A stretch of DNA of 64,000 nucleotides, from positions 1 to 64,000 of the forward strand of contig NZ_LMLH01000008.1 in NCBI RefSeq assembly GCF_001421885.1, in the 5' to 3' direction. The notes under the pieces are model-generated. The model ran no database searches and was not told the DNA's origin. It saw nothing but the letters and a program-made list of their open reading frames with translations. Below, piece after piece: positions 47,650 to 56,757 of the stretch; position 1 is the first letter of the stretch; every line of letters begins with the position of its first letter. This DNA is from Pseudomonas sp. Leaf48. GTDB taxonomy: Bacteria; Pseudomonadota; Gammaproteobacteria; Pseudomonadales; Pseudomonadaceae. The translations under genes and the position numbers were made by a program.

Positions 47650-48132
47650 ATGACGATCGAAATCCGCCCGGCGACCCCCAGTGACGCGCCGCAAATTCTC
47701 GCGTTCATCACTGAACTGGCCGACTACGAACGTGCCCGTCATGAAGTCATCGCCAGCGTCGCCGACATCGAGCGCAGTCTGTTCAGTGAAGGCGCTACTG
47801 CCCATGGCCTGATCTGCCTGCGCGACGGTGTGCCGATCGGGTTCGCGGTGTTCTTCTTCAGTTACTCCACCTGGCTGGGGAGCAACTGCCTGTACCTTGA
47901 AGACCTCTACATCACCCCTGATCAGCGCGGTGGCGGGGCGGGCAAGACCTTGCTGCGGCATCTGGCGAAAATCGCCTGCGCCAATGATTGCGGGCGCTTT
48001 GAGTGGAGCGTGCTGGAGTGGAATACCCCGGCCATCGACTTCTACAAATCCCTGGGCGCGCAGCCGCAGGAAGAGTGGGTTCGCTATCGCATGGATGGCA
48101 AGGTCCTTCGCGAGTTCGCAGACGGAAATTGA
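47650..48132 (+). CDS. GNAT family N-acetyltransferase (diamine acetyltransferase-like)
   Basis: A 160-residue acetyltransferase. The acetyl-CoA loop is DQRGGGAGKTLLRHL (about 97-111); IRPATPSDAPQILAFI starts the fold, and WSVLEWNTPAIDFYKSLGA ends it. It most resembles spermidine/spermine-type acetyltransferases (LEDLYITPD), but the substrate is not proven. It is flanked by REPs on both sides and appears unrelated to the sugar genes around it. Confidence 0.87.
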   Translation: MTIEIRPATPSDAPQILAFITELADYERARHEVIASVADIERSLFSEGATAHGLICLRDGVPIGFAVFFFSYSTWLGSNCLYLEDLYITPDQRGGGAGKTLLRHLAKIACANDCGRFEWSVLEWNTPAIDFYKSLGAQPQEEWVRYRMDGKVLREFADGN

Positions 48133-48158
48133 ACCGTGATATTTCGCTGTAAACCCAT

Positions 48159-48247
48159 TCCGTAGGAGCTAGCTTGCCAGCGATGGCGGGCTCAAGAGCA
48201 ATGCAGCCCTTGAGATTGAATCGCCAGCACGTCGGCTCCTGCAGGGC
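48159..48247. repeat. Degenerate REP pair
   Basis: CCGTAGGAGCTAGCTTGCCAGCGATGG faces AATCGCCAGCACGTCGGCTCCTGCAGG, between the acetyltransferase gene and the dgoK promoter. Confidence 0.65.
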
Positions 48248-48308
48248 AATGTACGCTTTGAATATCGCAGAAATCGACGTCTGCGATTTTTTTTGCCTGA
48301 AATCTATT

Positions 48309-48369
48309 AATCCCAATATGTGGGAGTGATATTTATATATTGAGATTTCGGCGCATCAGGGTTTATAGT
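48309..48369 (+). promoter_or_regulatory. Operator and promoter, second copy (dgoK-dgoA-dgoD unit)
   Basis: TCCCA-ATATG-TGGGA (48311-48325), then 14 bases, TTGAGA (48340-48345), an 18-base spacer and TATAGT (48364-48369). The flanking text (AATCCCAA, TATATATTGAGATTT, GGGTTTATAGTC) is nearly the same as at 42090-42151. Confidence 0.8.
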
Positions 48370-48408
48370 CCGGCTCACTCACTGCCAAAAACCAAAACAG
48401 GTGAAGCG

Positions 48409-49410
48409 ATGCGGGCGCAATTGATCGCGCTGGATTGGGGGACAACCTCATTACGTGCTTACAAACTGGCCGAAGGTGGCAAGGTGCTCGAACAGCGTTC
48501 GCTGTCGTCGGGAATCATGCAACTGCCCAAGGTGCCGCGAATCATTGCCGGTCGGGAATGCACCGACGGTTTCGAACTGGCCTTCGATGAGGCATGCAGC
48601 GACTGGCTCGACGCGCAACCCGGCTTGCCGGTGATTGCCTGTGGCATGGTCGGCAGCGCCCAGGGCTGGCGCGAAGCGGCCTACCGCGATACACCGGCGA
48701 ACGTCGCCACGCTTGGTACGTCCCTGCAAACCGTTCGCAGTATTCGTGGAATCGATGTGCACATCGTGCCGGGGGTGATTCAACGTTCGCGTCTGCCGAA
48801 TGTGATGCGTGGCGAAGAAACCCAGGTGCTCGGCGTGCTGCAAAATCTGCCGGGCGAGGCGGGCGAGGCGGGCGGGGATCTGTTGATCGGCCTGCCGGGC
48901 AGTCATTCGAAATGGGTGGAAGTGGCCGACGGCTGCATCGTCCATTTCGATACCTTCATGACCGGCGAAATCTTCGCCGTGCTCAGCGAGCACAGCATTC
49001 TGGGGCGCACCCAGCAGCGTAGCGCGACCTTCGATGGCGACGCTTTTGATCGCGGTGTACAGGTGGCGTTATCGGCGGACGGTGAAATCGGTCCGCTGTC
49101 GACCCTGTTCAGCGCCCGCAGCCTGGGCCTGACCGGCGAACTGAGTGCCACGGCGCAAGCCGACTACCTGTCCGGCCTGTTGATCGGCCATGAGTTGTCG
49201 GCCCTGGCCTGTGCTCAACGGCGCCGGCGCAACAGCGTGCACCTGCCTTCGATCATCCTCATCGGTAACGCCCAACTCTGCGCCCGCTACAGCCGCGCGC
49301 TCGACGCTTGTGGCTTTGCCCGGGTGACCCTGGCCGAGCAGGCCACCGAACACGGATTGTGGCAACTGGCGCTCGCCGCCGGTCTGATCACGCTCACCCT
49401 GTCCCGTTAA
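48409..49410 (+). CDS. dgoK: 2-dehydro-3-deoxygalactonokinase
   Basis: A 333-residue sugar-acid kinase that phosphorylates 2-keto-3-deoxygalactonate at C6. It has the ASKHA-fold phosphate loop LIALDWGTTSLRAYKL (4-19), CGMVGSAQGWREA, GEETQVLGVL, GLPGSHSKWVEV and FMTGEIFAVLSEHSIL. The start MRAQLIALDW follows AGGTGAAGCG; an upstream ATG at 48340 lies in the promoter. It is the first gene of the dgoKAD operon, with 19 bases to dgoA. Confidence 0.94.
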   Translation: MRAQLIALDWGTTSLRAYKLAEGGKVLEQRSLSSGIMQLPKVPRIIAGRECTDGFELAFDEACSDWLDAQPGLPVIACGMVGSAQGWREAAYRDTPANVATLGTSLQTVRSIRGIDVHIVPGVIQRSRLPNVMRGEETQVLGVLQNLPGEAGEAGGDLLIGLPGSHSKWVEVADGCIVHFDTFMTGEIFAVLSEHSILGRTQQRSATFDGDAFDRGVQVALSADGEIGPLSTLFSARSLGLTGELSATAQADYLSGLLIGHELSALACAQRRRRNSVHLPSIILIGNAQLCARYSRALDACGFARVTLAEQATEHGLWQLALAAGLITLTLSR

Positions 49411-49429
49411 TCCTGACTGGAGGTCTGAC

Positions 49430-50050
49430 ATGCTCAAACAAGCCCTGGCGCAAAACGGTCTGATCGCGATCTTGCGCGGCCTGCGCCCACAGGAAGCGGC
49501 GGCCATCGGCGAAGTCCTGTACGGCGCCGGATTTCGCGTCATCGAGGTGCCGCTCAATTCCCCTGAGCCGTACGAAAGTATTCGCATCCTGCGTAGCACC
49601 TTGCCCGCCGATTGCCTGATTGGCGCCGGCACGGTGCTGACGCCGGAGCAGGTCGGGCAAGTGAAAGCGGCGGGCGGTCAGGTGATCGTCATGCCACACA
49701 GCGATCCGCAAGTATTGCGCGCGGCGAAGGCCGCCGGACTGTACCTGTCGCCGGGTGTCGCCACGCCGACCGAAGCCTTCGCCGCACTGGCGCTGGGCGC
49801 CGATGTGCTGAAGATGTTTCCGGCCGAGCAGATGGGGCCGGCAGTCGTAAAAGCCTGGCTCGCGGTGTTGCCCGCCGGGACGACTCTGGTGCCGGTCGGC
49901 GGCATCACCCCGGACAACATGCAGGTCTTTATCGAAGCAGGCGTCAAGGGTTTCGGTCTCGGATCCGGCCTGTTCAAGCCGGGAATGACGCCGGAGCAAG
50001 TGGCGGCCAATGCCAAGGCCTACGTCGCTGCATGGAACGCTCTGCGTTAA
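49430..50050 (+). CDS. dgoA: 2-dehydro-3-deoxy-6-phosphogalactonate aldolase
   Basis: A 206-residue class I aldolase splitting KDPGal into pyruvate and glyceraldehyde 3-phosphate. [35 protein letters not shown] and VMPHSD are present. The Schiff-base Lys is in [15 protein letters not shown] (about 126), then [10 protein letters not shown]. The NSPEP variant favours the Dgo over the Eda (KDPG) form. It has a good ribosome binding site (GGAGG). Confidence 0.95.
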   Translation: MLKQALAQNGLIAILRGLRPQEAAAIGEVLYGAGFRVIEVPLNSPEPYESIRILRSTLPADCLIGAGTVLTPEQVGQVKAAGGQVIVMPHSDPQVLRAAKAAGLYLSPGVATPTEAFAALALGADVLKMFPAEQMGPAVVKAWLAVLPAGTTLVPVGGITPDNMQVFIEAGVKGFGLGSGLFKPGMTPEQVAANAKAYVAAWNALR

Positions 50051-50096
50051 GACTTTTTCGGCGCCGAGCGCGCTGCATCCAATAAGAGAGCCAAAG

Positions 50097-51245
50097 ATGA
50101 AAATCACTAAACTGACCACCTTCATCGTTCCGCCGCGCTGGTGCTTCCTCAAGGTCGAAACCGATGAGGGCGTGACCGGTTGGGGCGAGCCCGTGGTCGA
50201 AGGCCGCGCTCATACCGTCGCAGCGGCCGTTGAAGAATTGTCCGACTACCTGATCGGCAAAGACCCACGCAATATCGAAGATATCTGGACGGTGCTGTAC
50301 CGCGGCGGCTTCTACCGGGGTGGCGCGATTCACATGAGTGCCCTGGCCGGTATCGATCAGGCTTTGTGGGACATCAAGGGCAAGGCGTTGGGGGTGTCGG
50401 TCAGTGATCTGCTCGGTGGTCAGGTGCGCGACAAGATTCGTGTGTATTCATGGATCGGTGGCGACCGCCCGGCGGACACGGCGCGGGCTGCGAAGGAAGC
50501 GGTAGAGCGTGGTTTCACTGCGGTGAAAATGAACGGCACCGAAGAGCTGCAGTTCCTCGACTCCTTCGAAAAAGTAGACCTGGCCCTGGCCAACGTCGCC
50601 GCCGTGCGTGATGCGGTGGGGCCGAACGTGGGCATTGGCGTGGACTTCCATGGCCGGGTGCACAAGCCCATGGCCAAGGTGCTGATGAAGGAGCTCGATC
50701 CGTACAAACTGATGTTTATTGAAGAGCCCGTACTCAGCGAAAACTATGAAGCGTTGAAAGAACTGGCACCACTGACCAGCACGCCGATTGCACTCGGTGA
50801 GCGCTTGTTTTCCCGTTGGGATTTCAAGCGCGTGCTCAGTGAAGGTTACGTCGACATCATCCAGCCCGATGCGTCCCACGCCGGCGGTATCACCGAGACC
50901 CGCAAGATCGCCAACATGGCCGAAGCCTACGACGTCGCGCTGGCGCTGCATTGCCCGCTGGGCCCGATCGCCCTGGCGGCCTGTCTGCAACTGGACGCCG
51001 CCTGCTACAACGCCTTCATCCAGGAACAGAGCCTGGGCATCCATTACAACGAAAGCAACGACCTGCTCGACTACGTCAAGGACCCGCGGGTGTTCGACTA
51101 TGACCAGGGCTTCGTGAAGATCCCGAATGGCCCGGGCCTGGGTATCGAGATCAACGAGGAATATGTGATCGAACGCGCCGCCGTCGGCCACCGCTGGCGC
51201 AACCCGATCTGGCGCCATGCCGATGGCAGTTTTGCCGAGTGGTGA
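50097..51245 (+). CDS. dgoD: Galactonate dehydratase
   Basis: A 382-residue enolase-superfamily enzyme removing water from D-galactonate. [14 protein letters not shown] opens the capping domain. The barrel carries [16 protein letters not shown] (Asp and His), FIEEPVL and [10 protein letters not shown] (metal Glu), [12 protein letters not shown], and the catalytic His in [13 protein letters not shown]. The ending is [16 protein letters not shown]. The start [15 protein letters not shown] is the family one. It completes the dgoKAD operon. Confidence 0.95.
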   Translation: MKITKLTTFIVPPRWCFLKVETDEGVTGWGEPVVEGRAHTVAAAVEELSDYLIGKDPRNIEDIWTVLYRGGFYRGGAIHMSALAGIDQALWDIKGKALGVSVSDLLGGQVRDKIRVYSWIGGDRPADTARAAKEAVERGFTAVKMNGTEELQFLDSFEKVDLALANVAAVRDAVGPNVGIGVDFHGRVHKPMAKVLMKELDPYKLMFIEEPVLSENYEALKELAPLTSTPIALGERLFSRWDFKRVLSEGYVDIIQPDASHAGGITETRKIANMAEAYDVALALHCPLGPIALAACLQLDAACYNAFIQEQSLGIHYNESNDLLDYVKDPRVFDYDQGFVKIPNGPGLGIEINEEYVIERAAVGHRWRNPIWRHADGSFAEW

Positions 51246-51274
51246 GTTCTCCCTGATCCACCATTGATCTCCTC

Positions 51275-51365
51275 TGTGGGAGCGGGCTTGCTCGCGAAAG
51301 CGGAGTATCAGTCGACATGAATGTTGAAAGAAGTACCGCTTTCGCGAGCAAGCCCGCTCCCACAT
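51275..51365. repeat. REP pair
   Basis: TGTGGGAGCGGGCTTGCTCGCGAAAGCGG faces CCGCTTTCGCGAGCAAGCCCGCTCCCACA, about 30 bases apart. Confidence 0.9.
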
Positions 51366-51442
51366 TTGAACTTCCTCGACCGGGAGAACTGCGCTCTCTT
51401 CAATTTTAACGACCTCAATAAACATAAAAAGAGGCACTCCTC

Positions 51443-52753
51443 ATGCAACCGCAAACCCTCACCGGGCAGGCGTCGTTGGTGGCGCCCAGCCGCAAGCGTT
51501 TTTTCATCATGGTGCTGCTTTTCATCACCGTGGTGATCAACTACCTGGACCGCAGCAACCTGTCGATTGCCGCCCCGGCGCTGACCAGCGACCTGGGGAT
51601 CGACCCGATTCATGTCGGCCTGATCTTTTCCGCGTTCGGCTGGACCTACGCCGCCATGCAGATTCCTGGCGGCTGGCTGGTGGACCGAGTGCCGCCGCGC
51701 ATCCTTTACACCGCTGCGCTGCTGCTCTGGTCGATTGCCACGGTGATGCTCGGTTTTGCCGCCAGCTTTATCGCGCTGTTCGTGCTGCGCATGGCGGTGG
51801 GTGCTCTGGAAGCGCCGGCTTATCCGATCAACAGCCGCGTCGTCACCACCTGGTTCCCCGAGCGCGAGCGCGCCACGGCCATCGGTTTCTACACCTCCGG
51901 GCAGTTCGTTGGTCTGGCTTTCCTGACACCGGTTCTGGCCTGGCTGCAACACGAATTCGGCTGGCACATGGTGTTTGTCGCCACCGGCGCGGTGGGCATT
52001 CTCTGGGCGGTGATCTGGTACGCGGTGTATCGCGAGCCACGGGATTTCAAAGGTGCCAACGAGGCAGAAATCGACCTGATCCGCGAAGGCGGCGGGCTGG
52101 TGGATATTCAGGCCGAGCAAGCCAAAGTCAAAGCCAAATTCAGTTGGACCGACCTGGGCATTGTCCTGACCAAGCGCAAGCTCTGGGGTATCTACCTCGG
52201 CCAGTTCTGCCTCAACTCGACCCTGTGGTTCTTCCTGACCTGGTTCCCGACCTACCTGGTGAAATACCGCGGCATGGACTTCATCAAGTCCGGCTTGTTG
52301 GCGTCACTGCCGTTTCTCGCGGCGTTCGTTGGCGTGCTGTGTTCCGGGTTCTTTTCGGACTTGCTGATCCGCCGCGGCTATACAGTAGGGTTCGCCCGCA
52401 AATTACCGATCATCAGTGGCCTGCTGATTTCCATCTCGATCATCGGCGCCAACTTTGTCGAGTCGACGCCGCTGGTGATCGCCTTTCTCGCGCTGGCGTT
52501 CTTCGGCAACGGCCTGGCTTCCATCACCTGGTCGCTGGTATCGACGCTCGCCCCGGCACGTTTGCTGGGACTGACCGGTGGCGTGTTCAACTTCATCGGC
52601 AACCTGTCGGCCATCGCTACGCCTATCGTCATCGGTTTCCTCGCCAGCGGTGATTCTTTTGCCCCGGCGATCACCTATATCTCGGTGCTGGCGTTGATCG
52701 GTGCGCTTTCCTACATCTTGCTGGTGGGCAAGGTCGAGCGTATCAAGTTGTAG
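51443..52753 (+). CDS. MFS transporter, anion:cation symporter family (galactonate type)
   Basis: A 436-residue inner-membrane carrier with 12 predicted helices. The ACS-family start is VINYLDRSNLSIAAPALTSDLGI (33-55), with FGWTYAAMQIPGGWLVDR and VTTWFPERERATAIGF. The middle loop (about 210-235) is hydrophilic. It resembles DgoT/GudP, which take up hexonates with protons, so external galactonate could enter the pathway below the dehydrogenase step. It lies 197 bases after dgoD with a REP between; GGCACTCCTC provides only a weak ribosome binding site. Confidence 0.88.
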   Translation: MQPQTLTGQASLVAPSRKRFFIMVLLFITVVINYLDRSNLSIAAPALTSDLGIDPIHVGLIFSAFGWTYAAMQIPGGWLVDRVPPRILYTAALLLWSIATVMLGFAASFIALFVLRMAVGALEAPAYPINSRVVTTWFPERERATAIGFYTSGQFVGLAFLTPVLAWLQHEFGWHMVFVATGAVGILWAVIWYAVYREPRDFKGANEAEIDLIREGGGLVDIQAEQAKVKAKFSWTDLGIVLTKRKLWGIYLGQFCLNSTLWFFLTWFPTYLVKYRGMDFIKSGLLASLPFLAAFVGVLCSGFFSDLLIRRGYTVGFARKLPIISGLLISISIIGANFVESTPLVIAFLALAFFGNGLASITWSLVSTLAPARLLGLTGGVFNFIGNLSAIATPIVIGFLASGDSFAPAITYISVLALIGALSYILLVGKVERIKL

Positions 52754-52813
52754 TCGTGGCACGCGGGCGACCATAATGCCGCCCGTTCACTCGCTCAACG
52801 GTAAAGGCTGGAT

Positions 52814-53617
52814 ATGCAGGAAGACGCCCCAAAAATCGCCAAGGACGCCGCGCCGACCGGTACCCAGACCCTGCTTCGCGGTTTGGGTGTGGTCCAGGCC
52901 GTGGCCAGTGGCGCCCGCGATCTCAAGGAGATCGCCCGGTTGATCGGAACCACGCGCAGCACTACCCATCGCCTGGCCAGTTGCCTGGTGGAGGAGCGTT
53001 ACCTGCGGGTGGTGCCGCAGGTGGGTTACTTGTTGGGGCCCAAGCTGATCGAACTGGGTTTCCAGGCACGCGAAGAGCTGCCGTTGGTGACCCTGGCCGG
53101 GCCTTATCTGGATGAGCTGTCGGCGTTGACTGGCGACACTATCCACCTGGCGATTCGCGAGGGCGACGAGGTGCTGTACCTGCACAAGAATCCGGGGCGC
53201 AATGGCCCGGAAATGCGTTCGCGGGTTGGCCATCGCATGCCGTTGGCGCGCACCGGTATCGGCAAGGCACTGATGCTCGATGATTCGCCGCAGGAGTGGC
53301 AGCGGCTGTACGAAATCAGCCTGCCGGTGGGTGGGAAAAATCTGTTCTGGCCGCAGCACCCGGAGCAATCCTGGGAGCAGTTCCAGCAGCGCATGGTCGA
53401 GTATGTGGCCGGCGGCTACGCCTTCGACCTGGAAGACAACGAACCGTCGATCCGCTGCGTGGCGGCGCCGATTCGTGACGCGAGCAAGCGCATCGTGGCC
53501 GCCATCAGTATCGCCAGTACCGTGCCGTACATGCCGCTGGAAAAAATGGCCGAGCTGATTCCGTTGATAAAGGGCACTACGGCGCGTCTATCGGCAGAAC
53601 TGGGTCTCAAGCTTTAA
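52814..53617 (+). CDS. IclR family transcriptional regulator
   Basis: 267 residues. The winged helix-turn-helix (about 20-80) has RDLKEIARLIGTTRSTTHRLASCLVEERYL. The IclR effector domain has GDTIHLAIREGDEVLYLHK, MPLARTGIGKALM, GYAFDLEDNEPSIRCVAAPIRD and ISIASTVPYMPLEKM. It is the natural candidate for the TCCCA-N5-TGGGA sites at 42091 and 48311. No such site is seen in its own promoter or that of the MFS gene. It ends the sugar cluster. Confidence 0.92.
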   Translation: MQEDAPKIAKDAAPTGTQTLLRGLGVVQAVASGARDLKEIARLIGTTRSTTHRLASCLVEERYLRVVPQVGYLLGPKLIELGFQAREELPLVTLAGPYLDELSALTGDTIHLAIREGDEVLYLHKNPGRNGPEMRSRVGHRMPLARTGIGKALMLDDSPQEWQRLYEISLPVGGKNLFWPQHPEQSWEQFQQRMVEYVAGGYAFDLEDNEPSIRCVAAPIRDASKRIVAAISIASTVPYMPLEKMAELIPLIKGTTARLSAELGLKL

Positions 53618-53628
53618 ACACAACCCAA

Positions 53629-53721
53629 TGTGGGAGCGGGCTTGCTCGCGAATGCGGTACGTCATTCAACACTGATGTCGACTTATACATCGCATTCGCG
53701 AGCAAGCCCGCTCCCACATCG
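53629..53721. repeat. REP pair
   Basis: AATGTGGGAGCGGGCTTGCTCGCGAATGCGG faces CGCATTCGCGAGCAAGCCCGCTCCCACAT, about 34 bases apart. Confidence 0.9.
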
Positions 53722-53749
53722 GCCGTGTTGTGCCCCGAATTGCGGGCAA

Positions 53750-53778
53750 CAAAAAGGCCCCCATTCGGGAGCCTTTTC
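53750..53778. terminator. Terminator after the ETF-QO gene (bidirectional)
   Basis: AAAAGGC-C-CCC / GGG-A-GCCTTTT with a 4-base loop, and five T on the minus strand. Confidence 0.8.
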
Positions 53779-53796
53779 GATGTTTCGGCGTTCGGC

Positions 53797-55461
53797 TTAC
53801 ATGTTCGGGTAAGTCGGGCCGCCAGCGCCTTCCGGCGTCACCCAGGTGATGTTCTGTGCAGGGTCCTTGATGTCGCAGGTCTTGCAGTGAACGCAGTTCT
53901 GGGCGTTGATCTGGAAGCGCTTCTCGCCGTCTTCCTTGGTGATCACTTCGTATACACCGGCCGGGCAGTAGCGCTGGGCTGGTTCATCGTACATTGGCAG
54001 GTTCTTGCTGATCGGGATGCTCGGGTCGGTCAGCTTCAGGTGGCAAGGCTGTTCTTCTTCGTGGTTGGTACCGGAGATGAACACCGAGCTGAGTTTGTCG
54101 AAGCTGATCTTGCCGTCCGGTTTCGGATAGTCGATCTTCTTGCAGTCGGCGGCGAGCTTGAGGCACGCGTAATCCGGCTTGGTGTCGTGCAGGGTGAACG
54201 GCAGTTTGCCGCCGAAGATGTTCTGGTCCAGCCAGTTGAAACCGCCACCGACGATCGCGCCGAACTTGTGGATCGCCGGGCCGAAGTTGCGGCTGGCGAA
54301 CAGTTCTTCGTGCAGCCAGCTGTTCTTGAAGGCGTCGACGTAGGAGGTCAGCTCTTCGGTACCGTCCTTCTCGGCGAACAGCGCGTCGGCTACCGATTCA
54401 GCGGCGAGCATGCCGGACTTCATCGCGGTGTGGCTGCCTTTGATCTTGGCGAAGTTCAGGGTGCCGAGGTCGCAACCGATCAGCGCGCCGCCCTTGAAGA
54501 CCATCTTCGGCAGCGAGTTCAGGCCGCCCTTGCAGATGGCACGGGCGCCGTAGCTGATGCGCTTGCCGCCTTCCAGGTACTGCTTGAGTACCGGGTGATG
54601 CTTGAGGCGCTGGAACTCGTCGAACGGCGACAGGTAAGTGTTGCTGTAGGACAGGTCGACGATCAGGCCCACTACAACCTGGTTGTTTTCCAGGTGATAG
54701 AGGAACGAGCCGCCGGTGTTCTCGGTGCCCATGATGTCCATCGGCCAACCGGCGGTGTGCACTACCAGGCCTGGCTGGTGCTTGGCCGGGTCGATTTCCC
54801 AGATTTCTTTCAGGCCGATGCCGTAATGCTGGGCGTCGGCATCGCTGGCGAGGTTGAAGCGCTGGATCAGTTGCTTGCCGATGTGGCCACGGCAGCCTTC
54901 GGCGAACAGTGTGTACTTGCCACGCAGTTCCATGCCCGGGGTGTACAGGCCTTCTTTCGGATGACCTTCGCGGTCAACGCCCAGGTCGCCGGTGATGATC
55001 CCGCGCACCACGCCGTTTTCGTCGATCAGCGCTTCCTGAGCGGCGAAGCCCGGGTAGATTTCCACGCCCAGGTTCTCGGCCTGCTGGGCCAGCCAGCGGC
55101 ACAGATTGCCCAGGGAGATGATGTAGTTGCCTTCGTTGTGCATGGTCTTGGGCACAAAGAAGTCAGGAATTTTCTGCGCGCTTTCGGCGTTTTTCAGCAC
55201 GAAAATGTCATCGCGGGTGACCGGCGTGTTCAGCGGAGCGCCGAGTTCTTTCCAGTCCGGGAACAGTTCGTTCAGGGCCCGTGGTTCGAACACGGCACCA
55301 GAAAGGATGTGAGCGCCGACTTCGGAGCCTTTTTCGACCACGCAGACGCTGATTTCCTTACCGGCTTGCGCGGCTTTCTGTTTCAGGCGGCAGGCAGCGG
55401 AAAGGCCAGCGGGGCCGGCACCGACGATGACCACGTCGAATTCCATGTATTCGCGTTCCAC
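53797..55461 (-). CDS. Electron transfer flavoprotein-ubiquinone oxidoreductase
   Basis: A 554-residue membrane-associated iron-sulfur flavoprotein passing electrons from ETF to ubiquinone. The FAD motif VVIVGAGPAGLSAACRL is near 10-26. The C-terminal 4Fe-4S cluster uses Cys in CPAGVYE and CVHCKTCDIKDP. The GTG at 55461 has GGAG 7 bases before it; an ATG five codons in is the alternative. It is the exit point for electrons from FadE and other acyl-CoA dehydrogenases and is divergent from etfBA. Confidence 0.96.
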   Translation of the reverse strand: MEREYMEFDVVIVGAGPAGLSAACRLKQKAAQAGKEISVCVVEKGSEVGAHILSGAVFEPRALNELFPDWKELGAPLNTPVTRDDIFVLKNAESAQKIPDFFVPKTMHNEGNYIISLGNLCRWLAQQAENLGVEIYPGFAAQEALIDENGVVRGIITGDLGVDREGHPKEGLYTPGMELRGKYTLFAEGCRGHIGKQLIQRFNLASDADAQHYGIGLKEIWEIDPAKHQPGLVVHTAGWPMDIMGTENTGGSFLYHLENNQVVVGLIVDLSYSNTYLSPFDEFQRLKHHPVLKQYLEGGKRISYGARAICKGGLNSLPKMVFKGGALIGCDLGTLNFAKIKGSHTAMKSGMLAAESVADALFAEKDGTEELTSYVDAFKNSWLHEELFASRNFGPAIHKFGAIVGGGFNWLDQNIFGGKLPFTLHDTKPDYACLKLAADCKKIDYPKPDGKISFDKLSSVFISGTNHEEEQPCHLKLTDPSIPISKNLPMYDEPAQRYCPAGVYEVITKEDGEKRFQINAQNCVHCKTCDIKDPAQNITWVTPEGAGGPTYPNM

Positions 55462-55587
55462 AGGCTATCTCCTACTCAAGGCTCAACAGTTTTTTTCTAA
55501 TTTTGGAGTTTCGGTGTCGCATCCTTGAATCCCGATGTAACGTCGGGAGAGGACAATCGAGTGACCACCTTTCTCTTTGGGTGGCGC

Positions 55588-55616
55588 ATTATATCTACAC
55601 CACTCCCAGCGTCCAA
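55588..55616 (-). promoter_or_regulatory. Promoter of the ETF-QO gene
   Basis: On the minus strand TTGGAC (55616-55611), a 17-base spacer and TATAAT (55593-55588). Confidence 0.78.
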
Positions 55617-55618
55617 TA

Positions 55619-55632
55619 CAAACGTTTGTTTG
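55619..55632. promoter_or_regulatory. PsrA-type operator
   Basis: CAAAC-GTTT-GTTTG matches the PsrA consensus (G/C)AAAC-N2-4-GTTT(G/C) known from P. aeruginosa. It sits two bases upstream of the -35 of the ETF-QO promoter. PsrA is the fatty-acid-responsive repressor/activator of beta-oxidation genes, and etf genes are among its reported targets. Confidence 0.72.
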
Positions 55633-56007
55633 AATTGCCTCAAGGCCAGAGAAATCAAAGTCACGCGCCGTATGAACGGCTATTTTGGCGTATTGACCGG
55701 AATAGGCGTTCCGGTCAAGATACGGGCGGTTTTGCGCTCGCCGTAGGCTGACTGTTGGTTTCAAGAGCACCTCTAAAGACAGGGCGATGGCAGTAGAAGT
55801 GATGCGCAGTGCAGCTTGGACTCGCAGTTTACACGCCGCGATAAGGAATGACTCGATAGTCACCACTGACGAACGGTCATCAACGTCATGCGCGATGGTC
55901 ACTTGACACTGTGCCGGCGTTTTTGGAGGTGCCCTTGCGCCCGATGAGTATCAACCGCCAGGTTCGCCTAGGCGACTTTCTTTTCACCGGAGAGTAACGA
56001 GGAATCC
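55633..56007 (+). promoter_or_regulatory. etfB upstream region
   Basis: No convincing gene here; frames of 82 and 139 codons crossing it look non-coding. TTGACA is at 55903-55908, but I find no -10 at the right distance. A good ribosome binding site (AACGAGGAA) precedes etfB. Confidence 0.35.
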
Positions 56008-56757
56008 ATGAAGGTTCTTGTAGCTGTCAAACGCGTTGTGGATTACAACGTGAAAGTTCGCGTCAAGGCGGACAATTCCGGCGTCGATCTTGCCAACGTC
56101 AAGATGTCGATGAACCCGTTCTGCGAGATCGCCGTTGAAGAAGCTGTACGCCTGAAAGAGAAGGGTGTTGCGACTGAAATCGTCGTCGTCTCCGTCGGCC
56201 CGTCCACCGCTCAAGAGCAACTGCGCACCGCGCTGGCTCTGGGTGCTGACCGCGCCATCCTCGTCGAGTCCGCCGAAGACCTGACCTCCCTGGCCGTTGC
56301 CAAACTGTTGAAAGCTGTAGTCGACAAGGAACAGCCTCAGCTGGTGATCCTTGGCAAACAAGCGATCGACAGCGACAACAACCAGACTGGCCAGATGCTG
56401 GCTGCACTGAGCGGCTACGGTCAGGGCACCTTCGCTTCGAAAGTCGAAATCAGCGGCGACAGCGTTGCTGTGACTCGCGAAATCGACGGCGGCGCGCAGA
56501 CGGTTTCCCTGAAACTGCCGGCCATCGTCACCACCGACCTGCGTTTGAACGAGCCGCGCTATGCGTCTCTGCCAAACATCATGAAAGCCAAGAAGAAGCC
56601 TCTCGAGACGCTGACTCCGGACGCTTTGGGCGTTTCCACCGCCTCCACCAACAAGACCCTGAAAGTCGAAGCGCCTGCTGCACGCAGCGCGGGTATCAAG
56701 GTCAAGTCGGTGGCTGAACTGGTCGAGAAACTGAAAAACGAAGCGAAGGTAATCTAA
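56008..56757 (+). CDS. etfB: Electron transfer flavoprotein, beta subunit
   Basis: A 249-residue AMP-binding subunit of [23 protein letters not shown] is the family start. [31 protein letters not shown] and the recognition segment [18 protein letters not shown], which meets acyl-CoA dehydrogenases, are present. The stop is directly followed by the etfA start (TAAATG). Confidence 0.97.
   Translation: MKVLVAVKRVVDYNVKVRVKADNSGVDLANVKMSMNPFCEIAVEEAVRLKEKGVATEIVVVSVGPSTAQEQLRTALALGADRAILVESAEDLTSLAVAKLLKAVVDKEQPQLVILGKQAIDSDNNQTGQMLAALSGYGQGTFASKVEISGDSVAVTREIDGGAQTVSLKLPAIVTTDLRLNEPRYASLPNIMKAKKKPLETLTPDALGVSTASTNKTLKVEAPAARSAGIKVKSVAELVEKLKNEAKVI

Noticed and set aside
53725..55500. 591-codon plus-strand frame
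   Set aside because: Antisense shadow of the ETF-ubiquinone oxidoreductase gene.
55483..55902. 139-codon minus-strand frame in the etf divergent region
   Set aside because: It runs through the promoter and PsrA-type site and has no family likeness or ribosome site.
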